This document shows positions 25,621 through 40,312 of a DNA stretch of 64,000 bases, piece by piece. Position numbers and translations under genes: made by a program. The notes under the pieces were generated by a model. The model did not search any database. It had not been told where the DNA came from and worked only from the letters and a program-made list of their open reading frames with translations. Position 1 is the stretch's first letter. Each line of letters opens with the position of its first letter. Source of the DNA: Linepithema humile (lineage: Eukaryota; Arthropoda; Insecta; Hymenoptera; Formicidae); contig NC_090132.1 in the NCBI RefSeq assembly GCF_040581485.1, forward strand, positions 2,305,001 through 2,369,000, written 5' to 3'.

Positions 25621-28600
25621 TTCCTTGAATTTTTCAACCGCGAGAGTCGATATCATTCCCATAATTAACGTTGCTCGGTTCTAATATTACCGAATGCTCT
25701 CGCCTGGTGATTTTAGCAATAATTCAACGCGCTTTACGATAACGTGAATGATAGTGTGCATAGCAATATCAATTATGTCGACAATTGTGGCAAGAATAAT
25801 AAGAATTCCGTATAAATCCGATGATAAAAATCGTAAGAATTCTACGTTATTGCTATTACATTCTTTTTAGGTTTTCTCTAACGTTACGCTTTCAGCTTGT
25901 AATAATTTTTTTGATATATAATAAATGTGTAAGTAACACTGATAAATTCATTCTTCAAAATCAGTTGTTTGCTTGAGAAAAAATATAAGCTTCGCCCGCT
26001 TGTAATATCACACATTTTATCTATATCTAGCTTTTCTGAGTTTAGTACGATTTATCGATACTGATATCGTATTGCATCAGTTATTTAACAATTTTGTTGA
26101 ACAGACGACGTGATAATAATCAAACTGATTTGATCGTTTCCTATAAATATGAATTTGTAAATTCGCACAGATTCTGCTTTGTTCTCGTTAAAGCGGAAAA
26201 TCTTTTCGCGTGCGCGATTTCGTTCGTCTCGATTATTATCGGGACGACCATTGGCTCCTCATTGACTATTAATTTATAATGCGATTGGCGCGATCGCGCG
26301 CGCGCATATTTGCACGGTAGCATTAATACATCGAGGCAATTAGAGCGGCAATTGCCGCTTAATTTTCTCGGAAGCACCTGAGCAAGAGAAAAGGGGTGTA
26401 TCCGATAACGGTGTGTTCTCCTTGAACCGTAACGGACGCTGAATCTCACCCGTTATTCCCGTTCTTGCTCTGCTCCTTTCAGTCCCCTTCGATTCTCCGC
26501 TCTGAGAATCGTCGGACACTGCAAAATGGCTGTGCGCGATCTTTCTCGGTACTTTCTAACCCAGTTCTATGCAAATAGAAACTGCTCCCTTCGAGACTCG
26601 AGGCAAATGTAGTTTTGCAAAATTCTGTAAAGTACGCGCGCAGGAGATAACCATGAGATAATAGAAATCCCAGAAGCCGTTTTCTCTATCGAAAAAGAGA
26701 AAGAAACTCTTCGAGAAGAGGAAAGATTTTTTTGAAATATACTTCAACTGTCAGAAAGTAAATGAATAATTTTTACAATCTTTACTACTTGAATTAACAA
26801 GATATTTAAAAATTAAGAATTATGAAAGATAATCGTTTAATTCGTCAAATTGCCGTTAAACGAAACGTCGCCTTAAAATGATTAAAATGTATAAATAAAG
26901 TTTATGCATATAAGAGTTAATAATTATTTAATCGTATTAGAAAATTTGTACGCGATTCTATAGGGCGTTCCGCATCGTCTGTGATTTACTCAATCGCATT
27001 TTTTACGAATAATATTTCGCAGAACTGCCGCAGCTACATTATCAACAGGAAGTCTTATCTTGCACAAATAGACAAAATATCTTGAAGACAACAGTTAACA
27101 TTCGACGATGGTGTTGAATAATATAAGTATGGGTAAAAATTTTAGCCGCTTAGCATCACAATATTAATGCCAAGTCTTTTATCGCGCGGGAGCTAGAGCG
27201 ATTCTACGAATAGAAGTGTAGGTTGCGCGTGCAGGTATGCATAATACGAATCAGTCGATTAGATTGTATGCCTAGTAACTAGATTACGTCGTGGCGACCG
27301 CGTTATCTGCGAAATTAGACTCCGACAAGCGACGCGTTATTTAGGCGCGACGAACGCTTGCACGGAACGCGTCTCGGTTGGGAAACTGCCGTTCACGTTA
27401 CAGGCTGACACGTCAATAATCAGCTTACGATGCTTCAACACTATCGCGTATTTTCAATACTGATAATTTAACTTTAATATTATATAGCTATTGATACTTG
27501 ATACTTGATGGTGATCGAAATAGAAAAAAAATGGGCTCAATGAAGAACGACATTCTCTTTCGTCTCTGCTTTTATATACTGTAGATATTATATCTTTGTA
27601 TTGGATTTTTCTATTGCATATTATTGCCAATTTATTTTTAATGTTAGCAAAACACTCTAATCATATTGAACTTTGTTAATTGAATTCTGCAAGAATTTGC
27701 TTTATTATTGCACACAAGTAATAAGGATTCTGTCTTTTTAAGACGCGGATACACCCGAAGAGATTATCGCGTGATATATATCGCTATCCTATTAAATTTA
27801 AATATTCCTAAACACGCGGGACGTTTACGTTCCTCGACGATCGATAGCGATCGATGCGAGAGCGTGCGCGGAACTACACGCGTGGATAAGCGAGCGTGCT
27901 CGATAAAATTAACAAAGCGAATTCATTCACCGTCCCGGCCAGCGCGAGTCAATCGAATAAATTCCCGCGCGCACCGATACAAGACACGATTGAATTGCAT
28001 ATACTGCACGTAAATTCAGGTGCTCGGCGACTATGCGGCCACGCCACGTTTTGCATGCTGCGCGTTAAAATTCGCATGGTCGACTCCGCGCGACGCGTAC
28101 CTTGAAAAGAGGAAGGTCGCAGGTGCGAGATTTAACAAATCGCGTCTTGCAGACTCTCTCTCTGTTACTGCGTACAAAAGAAATCCGGGGAAACGGTTTG
28201 CTGGACGCGACAAAAAACCAAGATTAATATATGCTAGAAAAAAAGAGAAACATATAGTAATGAGCGATAGCTGTATAAAGATAGAATAAAAAGACATATT
28301 TTTCTTTCAGATTGTTTTTTTTTTTTGCGACTATCTTGAAATCTCGCTACTGTCGAGTGACATTAGTCATATTACTTCTCGCAGAAATAATCCACGGATA
28401 TACCGATAGATTAAATGTTAATCCTTTCCAGAGGGTTACCGCGAGATCGATTTCTCGCCTTACTCGTTTTGGCGGTTATCAAATTTTTAGAAACTTTATC
28501 CGTACGTGTCTTGCAGAAACTTAATTCCATATCGAAATAATGAAATATTCTACTTATCTTCTATGATAGTCAAAACTGATTATTATCTTTGTTTCTTTTA

Positions 28601-31600
28601 CCGCGATTTATTAAATCGCGCATATCAATAAATAATCGCTATCACAATGAGGGATCGATGTCAAAATTGCAACGATTATCAAATTATCGGAACGATCTCA
28701 CGCGATAGCGTTTAGCAGTTGGCATCATTTCTTGCAATCCGGAAAGTCGCGGAACGAAAATAATAATAACAATAATTGCTATCGTATCGCGTCGGAAGCG
28801 AGGACTGTTATATGTGCAGGACGCGACGTAACAAGATAAAGTTATCATCTAGGATTCGAAGGTTGTAGGAAACAATGGTTTTTCTAAATGGAGGGGAAAG
28901 AAGAGGCGCATTTCTTTTTTTAAACAAAGGAAAGGAAAAAAAAAAATGAAAAGCGCACGACAAAACGTGTCGCGGTGGCAGTTATGTTTGCATAGGCGTG
29001 CAGGAAGGTCAAAATGTGGACACAATGAGGCGCCTATTGTGAAAGCGGCGAGGAACAGCGTCACTTTATTTGAGCCACTTGAAATGCGCACGTCAGCTGA
29101 TCATGACGAATCATATCCGAGAATCGGCGGGGTAGTTACCGCGACCAGAGTATAACGCGCTCGTCGGCCGGGTATTTATGTGAGCGTGAGCAGCCGCAAC
29201 GCGGTTCCTTCCTTCGGACGGTTCTTTGTTTCGTGCATTATACGCGCATGTGCACGCGCGCACGCCCACATCCGCGCGCTCGGGCGAGCGAAAAAATTGT
29301 GCATGCTTGCACGCGGATGTGTGCGTTTATGTGCCGCGCCAGGCTAGTGTCCCGAACGTATGTGAATTAGGCAGCCACCAGAAATAGGCTGTCGTAAAAA
29401 AAAAATCGCGGCCCCAATTTCTTTCTGCAAGTCGCCGTCAACTCCGCTCGAGCGGAGCGGACGCATCGAGCGATCGATCGCGAATTTTCGCACAGCTCGC
29501 GATTATATTTTCATACGAATTGCCGGTTATTACAACTCACAATTACATTTTCTACGATCGGAAATAAAGAGCTCGGTGACGATTACGCGAAGAGTTGGAA
29601 ATTCGTTGAAATATCAATTACTTAGTAATTTTTAATTCTAAAATAATGGAACAGATGTTCTCTTTGTTTAGAAAACTTACTCACGATATCACAGCCTTTA
29701 GAATTCTATGTTGATACGCAAAAGCCTTTATTTGATATAAATGCGGATTTTTAATCGCTTCTCCGATAAAAAAAATAAGTGGACGTGAAAAATAATTAAT
29801 TATAGATCTCATTTCTTTCTTTGCAAGCCTGCAGTTTTTTCCTTATATTACGATATTAGATATATCAGAAATTAACTGATTAAAACAAGCTATCATTTTA
29901 GCGATGATTGACATTGATAAAACTCTCTTGAATAAATATTCCGATTAGACGACTGAGTCATTAATTTTTTTAATTTAATTATTCTATGTAATTGATTTCT
30001 CGCGCCTGTTTTCAACATTATTCCTTGTATATCGAAGAATAGATGCACTTAGCATTAATAAAAATTGCGCTCTCTTTTCACCCAAAATGTTATTTTAATT
30101 AGAAGTATATCTTCGCTTGAAATATGAGATTTTATATAATCCTGTAATCGACTTGCATGCCGCACGTGATATGCCCGCAAGTGCGTAAATGAGTCGTTAC
30201 AGGTGTGTCTAGTTTCGTGTAAAATCTGATTATATACATCTGTCTCGAAATAAAAAAAAAAAGAAAAAAAAAAAACCGTATAAACGTAAGCAACGTTCAG
30301 GGTCGACATCGAAAGCGCTCGTCTAAAAAATGCCAGTGGCGCATCCTCTCAATACTTTACTACGATTCCATTTTAAACTGCACGTTGTGAATGTATGTAT
30401 TCATATGTATGTACATGTATACTGTGCTGCAAACTCAATGCAGCCGACTGTCTGCGCTACAATTAAAAATATAGCTGCTGACCTGTTTTCAGTATTTTTA
30501 AGCGCCGACAGAAATATTCGTGGATCATCATGTCTCAATTAATCGCACGGAATATCGCTGGAAAGTGGGTCATGCCGAGACAAATATGAATGGAAACGAT
30601 TTAAAGATCGCTGATCGACCGATGATTGTCCCATAGATCAGTTTTTATCATCACTAGCTAATTTCGGGATGTGCATTTCTAGGGGATGCACTTGCCGTGA
30701 AAAATAGGACGAGAAGTGCACTTTTATTTATGCATTTTCTTCTGCTTTAATCAGAGTCAAGATTTTGTATTTAAATCTCCCGTTTATTTTAGATAGGACG
30801 GATGGCGGAACGTATTAGGTTACGCTAGGTGCAGCGAAATGCATTTGTTGGAGCATATTCGTTGCCTTGCGTTCAAATCACCTCTACGCGATAATACAGA
30901 ATGAATCTAGCACAATTTCGCCGCGCAGCTCTAAAAACCCTAACAAAGACGTTAATTATTAATTTTTTAATAATGAATTAAGCGCAGAAACGTCAAAATT
31001 AATTTACCATAAAAAAAAAGGAAATGCTAACATTAAATAATTTCTTAATAACATTTCTTAATAACTTCTCTTCCAGAAGTTATAATATTATAAGAATATT
31101 ATGAAAAGAAGGGAAATTTCGCAATTAGTTCGACAGTTTTTTTCATCACGATGATCCACGCGTATCGCAATCGATACAATTTTGATAAATTTGATTTTCA
31201 ATATTGAAAATCGTCATCATTCGGTTGTCACAGATAAAAATGGAGACCACTTTTGTATGTTTATAAGTTTCGACTCACCGAAGTTACCATTGATTCGAAT
31301 ATCCGGTTAGAGCGGCGGAATCGCAGTAGTACAGAATAGTGTAAGAATAGACGCGCGGCACTAGTCTTGTATGAGAGTGAAGTAGCGTGTATCTAGTATT
31401 GGCCAGACGTGAAAGGTTTTCGATGCCCTTCTCGCACCTGAAAGCAGCACCTGGAACAAAAATGGACCTTGCCATATGAAGTCGATGAAAGTGCGATGTT
31501 ATATCGGTCTTTTTTTTTTTTTTGCCAGTCAAATATCTACAATTTCATGTCTGTATCTACTTACAATCGTACACGGAGAAAATTTTATATCAAAAATTAC

Positions 31601-32467
31601 TATGTATGGCAGTAGCCGCGGATCATGAAGGAATTATAAAAATTTTTACCATGTTTTTCACATGTAAAACATAGTAAAAATTTTCGGTCCGCGGCTTCAT
31701 GGTCTGCGGTTAATGCTGTACATAGTAATTTTTGATATAAAATTTTCTCCGTGTATTACTCGATGTATCACTGTTAAATTATATATCGGCTGATATATTC
31801 TATATAAAAAGTAGCAAAAGAGTAGTCTCTCTCTCTTGATAAATTTGCTAAAATTTTTTAAATATTCAAAAGCGCCAATCTTTGCGGTTCTTTTGCTTTC
31901 ATAATTATATCAATATGTAAAATCGGGATTAATTTAGAATGTATTCTTCGAGGATTATTACTAAAGGTTACATGTAAATTCTAAAATGTTGATAATGACG
32001 TTTCTTTATAAGGATTCGTATATGAAAAAAAAAAGAAACTAGTAAGAAATTATTCTTCCTTATGCTACTTTTGTGCATACTTTGGGGATTAATCGCGGAC
32101 ACATCGAGAGAGCCAGTATTACCTCAGTTCGGCGATTTGTTCTTTTTTGAATATCTCTTTCCGTGACATAAACAAGGAAAAAAATTTGATTTAGTCGAAG
32201 GCAACGCGCTACGCCTTCGTCATTGGTGCAATCGGCCGAGGTTTTTCTCACCTGATCCGTCGAGGTACCTCGGGCATTCCCACGTTTAGCGCTATGCCGG
32301 CCGTGGCGAAGCGTACCGTTGAAGAGAAATAATTGGTTGTTTGGCTGTCGACGGATTAGCCCGCTCGAGGTCAACGGCCACCAAATGTTTGCGAGTGCAG
32401 GGGAAGAGGAAAGGGTACCGGTTCGCACAGAGGTGGTAGAAGGAGAAGGAGAGGCAGAGAAAAGAGA

Positions 32468-32500
<33 letters not shown>

Positions 32501-35199
32501 AAAAGAGGAGACGGGGGTCTCGGAGGGCAGACCGAAGCGATCGGGCGACTAGAAAAGGACGGACGAAAGAATGGGGAAGGTACACACGTACGTAGCGATC
32601 AAACGTATGCTGCCCCGATGCCTCACCTCCGCCTTTTGTTACTTCGCGTGTGCAAAGTGCATTTGCGACCCGAACCGACCGCGTCGCTTCCCTAAACAGG
32701 GCGATTTATCGCCGTGTGTAGTCGCCGTCGATCCCGACGAATCCCGGAAAACGCCGGTCTCGTCGGCGATAGACGGTACTTTAACCGGCAGGTGCACAGC
32801 GCTAACGATATTTCCGAGCCGAATTGAAGGGGAGGGGAAGCCGCTTTAGGCTTCGCGCTGCTTCGTACGTCGCGCTCATTAATTTGCCGTCTGTTATAAT
32901 TAAATAATAGATCTGCTGTCCATCATTTATTAAATGACGTTGTATAATTTTCGGAATGCTCTGCTTATGTCGAATAGATGGGCAGCGATAATCAACCAAT
33001 CGGTACTTCAATCGACGACTCGGCGATCGTACGATTCTCTACGCACTTCTGCCTTCTAATAACATGTCTCCGTGCATTACCTTTATGATTTTATTTCTTA
33101 TTCAGGTCGTTGAAAAATGGAATGTACATGCTCGAAGATAAAATTGTCAGATTTTGGAGAAGGGAGGGTTAACATGTTATTTAGATGATTTTAAATAGAA
33201 AGGAGGTCATGCGAGAATAATTCCTATTCTAAACGTAAAACATATGAGAAGCAGAAATATTACTTGCTAACTGTATTACTTTGGAGTGTTTAATAATTAT
33301 GCTAATGCTATTCTAATCGTGTATCGTTATTCTTCTTATTTACACGAATTCACGAGTGTTTCGAGATCATTCATAATGATTTATAATAATTTTGAAGCAC
33401 TCCATTTTTCTGCAATAACAACTCTATAAATACCTGTCACCGTTTTATGTGACGTTTTCGAAAATTATTCGAATAGCATTGCCGAATATCTTATCTTCCC
33501 GTTAAAATAACCTACATACTCGATGTCATATATATCAGCGTAATGCTAAGCAGGCAGCAAGATGTGGACGAACGATACGGAACGGTGGGGAGTCGTCCGT
33601 GCGTATGAAGAAGATAGGGTGTGCAAGAAAGGTCGGCTCGGGCGATTACATGGTGCAGACGCTTCTGGTTGCAATTTAAGCATCTCTCGGACGCGCATAA
33701 AGTTACGTTACAAAGCCCTTTCTTTCTGTCACACGTGTTACATATTATAGATAAACAGAGAAATGGTAGAACCATCGATCAAATTTCTTTCAAATAATTC
33801 TCCGTTTAATGGCGCGTCTCTGTAATTTTGAGACAAACAATTTCTTCTCGTTCTTATAATTTTATTTTTCTAATTTTTGTAACTTGAGAATGCACATTAA
33901 TTATGAAATTGATAAACTATGTAAATTTATTCGAAAGGAGAATAGAAAATGTAAGCTTTATATAATTCTTATTTTATACATTTCGAATTTTTGCGACGTT
34001 CGTTGAAATGAATTCGTTGAGAATCGATAATTTGCAAACTCGAAACTTCTGCTTCGTAAAATACGTAATAGTTATTAGTTATACGCGTTCGCTTCATCCA
34101 GCAGCGGCTTTTATATGCATTCACTTTTGAGAACATCCTTGAGATTTCGCCAAATCTGAGCGAGGCGTTCGTTAAAATCAATTACGTGTGCGCGTGCGGC
34201 TGTAAATCTTTTGTCAATCGTGTCTTCGATGCCCGCGGGATTGTGAGATATTCTGCATTTAACGCAACTCCCATATTCGAGGTGGATTTATTACATAAGA
34301 TCAAGGATTACCAGTTCCGCACTGTTCGCCCGCGCACACTCTCTATCCTCTCTTTTTCTCTCTCACATACAAACACACACGCACACACAACGTTCTCTCT
34401 CCGTCTCTTTCTCACCCGCGATGTGGTCACCTCTGCTTTTGGACACCTGCTGCTTCTCGCTGATGCAGACACGAGAGCCTGCGAGCGAAGCGCAACGTCA
34501 CGTGATCGGACCTCTACTAGTGCTATGTATATGCAAAACCATTGATGTACGGAAGGCCAGTGAAAGTAAGTTCCGTCGTTTCTGCGACGTTTCGTATGCA
34601 CGTCTCGCGCTTCATCGTCGGGAAACGATAATGTTATGACCCTGGCGAATTTGCATTTGCATTTTTGTGGATAATATATGCCGTTTGATATGCTCCTTGC
34701 TGAAATCGACCGCTCATAAAATAAACGACTGTTTTGCGTCATCGGTCTACACGTTAAAATAGTTATATAATAAAATATTTTAAATAATAATTTAAATAAT
34801 AATAAAATATTTTTTAGGACAAAATCATAGATCTTTCTCAAGAATAGTTTCTTTTTTTCTATAAATGGATTTCGCTCGCATGTGTGCATCTATGTCAATC
34901 AATCGTTTGCAAAACTATCCGTAATAACCCAAGTTAAAATTTGAGATTGTGAGTATTTTCGTATGTTGCAAAATACGTATCGTATTTCATTCGTTTATTT
35001 CCATTGAAGGAAGTCGCAAAAATAACTCGTGCATTTCGAGCGCTTTCTTATATTTGACAATTGCTCAATTTAAATTTCAAATTTCTCAATATGTGTCGCA
35101 TTGTAATTAATACTTCTTTCGCTACTCTTTGTTCGCAATCGTACAAGGACACGTGTCGCTCGCTCGAAGCGTATTACAAGCATTAACGCAAAATCTAAC
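25621..35199. other. Noncoding stretch, probably 5' intron of br
   Basis: Mostly AT-rich. It contains the palindromic MITE at 31572-31753, a GC-richer patch at 28.9-29.5 kb, and a GC/GA-rich patch at 32.2-32.9 kb with GA repeats at 32466-32495. No coding sequence was recognised. Confidence 0.5.
31572..31753. mobile_element. Palindromic MITE, copy 1, with 35-bp perfect terminal inverted repeats
   Basis: This is a 182-bp element. Its first 35 bases (31572-31606) are the exact reverse complement of its last 35 (31719-31753), and the inner part is also an imperfect palindrome, so nearly the whole element can fold on itself. Both ends begin CACGGAGAAAATTTTATATC. It is flanked by TA on both sides (31570-31571 and 31754-31755), the target-site pattern of Tc1/mariner-type transposons. 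It has no coding capacity. A decayed relative lies at 44484-44644. Family assignment to Tc1/mariner is inference from the TA flanks only. Confidence 0.85.
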
Positions 35200-35218
35200 A
35201 CCACGTGGATCGCAGAAA

Positions 35219-35223
<5 letters not shown>

Positions 35224-35268
<45 letters not shown>
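35224..35268. repeat. (GA)n microsatellite
   Basis: About 22 GA units followed by GA-rich sequence. It begins the candidate proximal promoter block. Confidence 0.95.
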
Positions 35269-35275
<7 letters not shown>

Positions 35276-36454
35276 TGAGAGGAAAATGTCGATAGGCGAA
35301 GCGCGCGGGGAAAAAAGAGGAGAGAAAAAAGAACAAAGTGAAAAAAACGTAGTGAAAAAAAGTAGCGGCTCAATCGCCGACGAATGTCGCGACGAGCGCT
35401 CGTACGCAATCTAGTCCAAGCATAGGTGCCACAGCCCTCACAGCCTGGGCTCCTAGGAATCCAATCAATAAATATTACAATGGAACCCCTAGAGAAGTAG
35501 GGGCGCAGCATATCCTCCTCTCGCCACCACCACCACCCCCTCTCCATCTCAGCCGTCCCGCGCCCCCGTCCTCGCGCCGTCATATTCCTCCTCCTGCTAG
35601 TCTCCGCTAGTCGGAGGAAAAAGGATCTGTCCTACGTCGCGCTACTCTCGCAGTCGCTTCATTCCTCGTACACTCGCTCGCCTCGTCCTCGACCACGTCC
35701 GCGAAACTTCGTCTCCCACCCCGTAGTCGTCCGGCCGCAACCCTGCGCTCCCCCATCCCGTCTCCGCCTCTGCCAACCCATATACCGCCCGCGCGCGCCC
35801 CCCCTCCCCCCCCCGCGGCTCACGCTCTCACTCCCCCTCTCTCTCGCTCTCTCGCACTCCATCCGCCTTTTTCTCATCCTCCCAAAGTCCGCCACCAGCC
35901 ACCACCCGCCCCTTCACGAGCCCTCGAGCCCACCACCGTTTACATTTTACTTTTCTAGTAGCGAATTAAAACCGCGTTCATGCGCAGCCCGTGGAAGGGC
36001 GTAATGATTTTTTGAGGGGCGAATCGAGTGGGGTCGCCTACGGTGGTGCACAGCAGGAAAGAGAGACGGGGAGAGAGAGAGAGAAGGAGAGAGAAAGAGA
36101 GAGAGAGAGAAAGAGAGAGCGAGAGGGGGTAATAGCTCTGGGTGCTACTGCCGAGTTTAGCAGGAGCAGGACGGCGCGCGTGCCGCGGCAAGGATACATA
36201 CTCGCGCACACCCGCGAGCGAGAGCGTTTTTGCTTCGTTAATGTTAACGAATGAGGGGTACATAATTATCGGGGAGACGGCGGAGCGGATCTCGTTTATC
36301 GATCTCAGTGTCGAAACACGCAGCGAACATTTTGCAATTTCGTTCTCTTCTCGCGCGGAATCACATCCAGAACGGATTAAATCTAACTCGACCGTTTTAA
36401 CGCTCGGCTCTCTATCTCAGGATAACGTAAGGCGCAAACGCGCGCGTCTCTTTC

Positions 36455-36485
<31 letters not shown>

Positions 36486-36800
36486 TTCTGTTTCCCGCGA
36501 ATCAACGGCTTTCTCCTCATCCCGAAGCGTGCAAATGCTCAAAAAGCATTTCGACAATTAAAGTATTAATAAATTATGAGTATTAACAATTGCTCGTGAT
36601 ACGACGTGATGGGATTAAATCGGACGCAGGGAGACACGCGGTTCTCCGAGCATCCGAGAAATCTGCAACGATCCGGCGTCGCGTTCTCAGGCTCCTTAGA
36701 CGGATCAACATTTTTATAGCTCAAACTCGGTTCGCACTGGCTACGCGCATTTTCGTCTCATGAACTGATTACGGCGGGGTGGAGCGGCGCGCCGGCGGAG

Positions 36801-36805
<5 letters not shown>

Positions 36806-36831
<26 letters not shown>

Positions 36832-36852
36832 TGTGTGTGTGTGTGTGTGTGT
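36806..36852. repeat. Compound (GA)n(GT)n microsatellite
   Basis: About 12 GA units run directly into about 11 GT units. Confidence 0.9.
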
Positions 36853-38477
36853 GAGAGTGCGGCAGAGGGAAGAGACCAAGATTGCGGGGTACACGGGGAG
36901 AGAAACAGCCGCCGCGGCCGCAAGCATCAACCTCTCCCACCATGGCACTCCCGGTGGCCGGTTCTCTCGCTCTCGCGCGCCTTCCCGGCTCTCACGCTCT
37001 CTTTCTCTGCGTACGCACTATTTTTTAGTCCGCACTTATTACGACAGATGTCTCATGCTCCGATAAAGAATAACGGCGGGCGAAGCGGGAGCCTTCCCCC
37101 CGCATGCTAGTCCTAACCAGGCTCGGGAACAGCAGCCCGTACTTGGTGCTTCGTCGGCTCGTCGTGTCACTGTAAACGCGCCGGTTTACGTTACGCACGT
37201 CTCTCTTTTTTTTTTTCCGCCGGCTCCTCCTCGCGTCTCCCTCTCCCGCCGCCCTCTTTTTCACACTCTCGCTCTCTCTCTTCCCCCTTTTCGCACTATT
37301 TCGCGCTTTCATCCCGCTTTCGAATTTCCCTTCCGCCCGTCGTCGTTCGCCCGTTTTACGAAGCAGGCAGCTGCTCCCCGCGTGATGCTGCGCGACAGTG
37401 ATTATGCTTATCGTGTCATCGCGGTTCGTCCGACCTCGAACTTGCCGCACTGAGGATTGTTTCGCGGGCACGAGCAACTAGACGGGAAGCCCTCGTGCGC
37501 CTTTCTTCCTCCCTCTTTCTCTCTCTCTCTTTCGCCGAACGGTGTGCTGGCACACACGTGGTAGGTGCGTTCATTCCAGTCCGGACGTCCACCCGTGCTG
37601 TCAATCGCCTCGCCTTCGCGATCAAATTCGTATTTCGCGGTCGAAACGTGGCCGGCTCGACGAGAAGATAAGGACGAGGGGAGAGTCGCGGCAGAGGATC
37701 TTTCGTCATCGCTCAAATTTTTTTTTTTTTTTCCCTTCTCCGCGAGTGTTTCGGAGCAGGCGAGAAAAGAGCTACATATATCCAGACAGTCGGATGAGAC
37801 TCCGCTTCCCGACGATCTTCTCAGCGGTGCCGATCGCGGCAACGTGCGTGTGTGAATGTGCAAGTATGTGTACGATATATGCATGTGCGTCTGCGTATAA
37901 TGCGTGTACAGTCCGAGGGAGCGAGAGAGAGAGAGAGAGAGAGAGAGAAGAACGGTGTCTTCGCGTGCATGAGCGCGTATGCTGAGTGCATCGCGCGCGA
38001 GCGAGCGAGCGAGCGAGAGGGAGGGTGGATGCATGCGTACGCACATGTGCACGCGGGTGTGCAACCACCGCTGCCAGTAATGAGGGGGTAGATTGGTTCA
38101 AACGCGCGCGACAGGATCTCTTTTTTTTTCTCTCTCTCTCTCTCACTCACTCACTCTCCCCCTCTCTTTCTCTCGCACATAAGATTCACGGAGAGCACAC
38201 AGAGCACGAAAGAAACGGATGGTTTTCAGGCATAACGGCGATAACGAGGCCACCGCCGCGGGATTCGGTCAATTGGCACCGCGCGTCGTCGGTGAACGAT
38301 GATATTTAACTGCGAGACGCGTGCCGCACAGTGACAGCCGGTGCGGGGGAAAAGGACCGGAAGATCCGCCAGACCGCAGAGAGAACCAGAAGCTTCGGAG
38401 AGGATGGTGGTTTGAAATCGGCGGCACCGGAAAGAGGCGACGCACGTGAGAGCGATTCTCTGATAGATCCCACACAG

Positions 38478-38483
38478 GTAATT
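38478..38483 (+). promoter_or_regulatory. Candidate 5' UTR splice donor (proximal)
   Basis: CACACAG|GTAATT follows about 290 bases of GC-rich noncoding sequence, which itself follows a long pyrimidine tract (38118-38175) and an AG at 38181-38182. This arrangement would fit a noncoding exon of roughly 38183-38477. Low confidence without RNA. Confidence 0.25.
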
Positions 38484-40274
38484 GAGCTGCGTAAACGAGC
38501 GCGTTGCCTTGAAAGTGAATTTCACACCTCGCTACGAATAGTTTAGAATTTTGTTTTCATACTGAACGCGTGATAATAAATATGCAACGGTATTCAGAAA
38601 TTTTTCACAGTATTTTTTCTGATTCTTTTTTACGCGCGGTATTTTTACATTCTTCGCGATTTCAAACCTTGAAGACATGACATTTGAATCGAATCATGAT
38701 ATTTTCTGTCGCCTAGATACGCGAATAAATCTTTTTTATTTTTTAAAATAAAATTTAAATTTTAAAATTGACGTATAAAAATTGCGAGTGAAACTGCGAG
38801 TGAAAGGTTTATTTTAGACTTATGCTATCGCGGTCGGCAGCCGATAATTTTGATGCCAAAATGATTTTTATATTTGCAATATGTAATAAATACAGCGACT
38901 GACGGAAGATATATTTTTTTATAGCTATAGCATGAAAAATCGAATTTATTGAAATTGCATCGGTTTCGCTCTTTGAATTAAGCTCATCGCGTGCTGCGAT
39001 CAGCACACATGACACTGAACTGAAGCGTTTAATCGGTAACTCGAACACGGTTATTCTCGGAAAGTTTTGTAAAGAGAAATCTGATCAATTGACATTTTTT
39101 TATCGCAGCAATGCTCTATTGTTGTAGTTTATAAGATTTGTAACACATCGACGCAATTTACAACACACCGATAAACTTAAACTTTAATGCAAATGCATCG
39201 AAATGTCCTGTTTGTGGAAACGACAATGGAAATGTGAACAATAGCATAATGAGCAATTGTTCCGCATGCATTTCTGGCTGAAAATTAAACTACAGCGGAA
39301 ATTATACATTAATACTATCAAAATTTTTTTGTATCAAAGAGTCAATTTTAACTTTCGCGAAATTATACAATTTCAATCCGCGATATTTTATGCAGTCGCG
39401 ACGTTTGCGCGTCTATTGTTCGCCGCCAGACCTTGCCGATTCATTACTCGAACATAAGAAACGGATTACGACGCTTCGCTTCTCTCTCTATCTATCTCTC
39501 TTCCCCTCTTCTTCAATTAACCGTCCGTTTTCTGTCTCATTTTGCGTGTCGTTCAGCACACGTACACACACGTCTCCGTCTTATCACACACGCGACGCTC
39601 GCAGAATCTGTCATTGGACACTCGCCGCGCTGTTCATCTTTCTTTCCGTCTTTTCTCGGCCCCGTTCGCGTACCGTTCATCTAAACGCTTTTCTAAATGC
39701 GTATTATCGATCAGAGGTGTATCTCAAGTGCTGTAAGAAAAAAAAAATCCCTTCCATTTTCGTCAAATCTCCCGTCCATCTTTTTCTCAGTCCGCATGTC
39801 ATTCAATATGCCCGCCGTTAAGTCTTTCTCTCTCTCTCTCTCTCTCGCCCATCCTTTCCCTGTATCCTCCGTTATCTCTCCTCGTCTCTCCCCGCCCCCC
39901 CCCCTCCCCCCTACCCACGCGAATTTTCTCTCCTTCGTTCCTCCCGCCCCCGTCACCGCGCTCTCACCCTCTCCCGCGCTCTACGCGCCCCGTTCACGTA
40001 AACGGCGGCGATCGCCGGCTTTTCGTACGTTTTCGTGCGGCCTCGCGACGTACCGGCCTCCCCCGCGAGACGCGGAGGGTGAAAAGCGCGGCGCCTTCTC
40101 CGCGACGGAGTCGCACAGTCGTGACGTGACGTTTTAGGGGTTGGTCGGTTTCGCTCGCACACGGCATGCGACGGGGAAGGAGTCTGCTGCGGTGACTGCT
40201 CGCTCGCGGCGCCCCCAGTCAAGGTGCAGAAGATTCCGCGCGCGTCATCGTCGTCGTCATCGCCGTCGCCGTCA

Positions 40275-40275
<1 letters not shown>

Positions 40276-40306
<31 letters not shown>

Positions 40307-40312
40307 TCCGCT
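40276..40312. repeat. (CCG)n trinucleotide repeat
   Basis: About ten CCG units within a CpG-rich stretch of the candidate proximal promoter block. Confidence 0.9.

Noticed and set aside
29690..29710. TATCACAGCC, the start of miR-2/miR-13 family miRNAs
   Set aside because: Only the first ten bases match the family as I recall it, and no complementary arm for a precursor hairpin lies within about 100 bases on either side.
37408..38064. 218-residue minus-strand open frame
   Set aside because: It is built from CT and GT microsatellites and has no domain; the region is a better candidate for promoter sequence.
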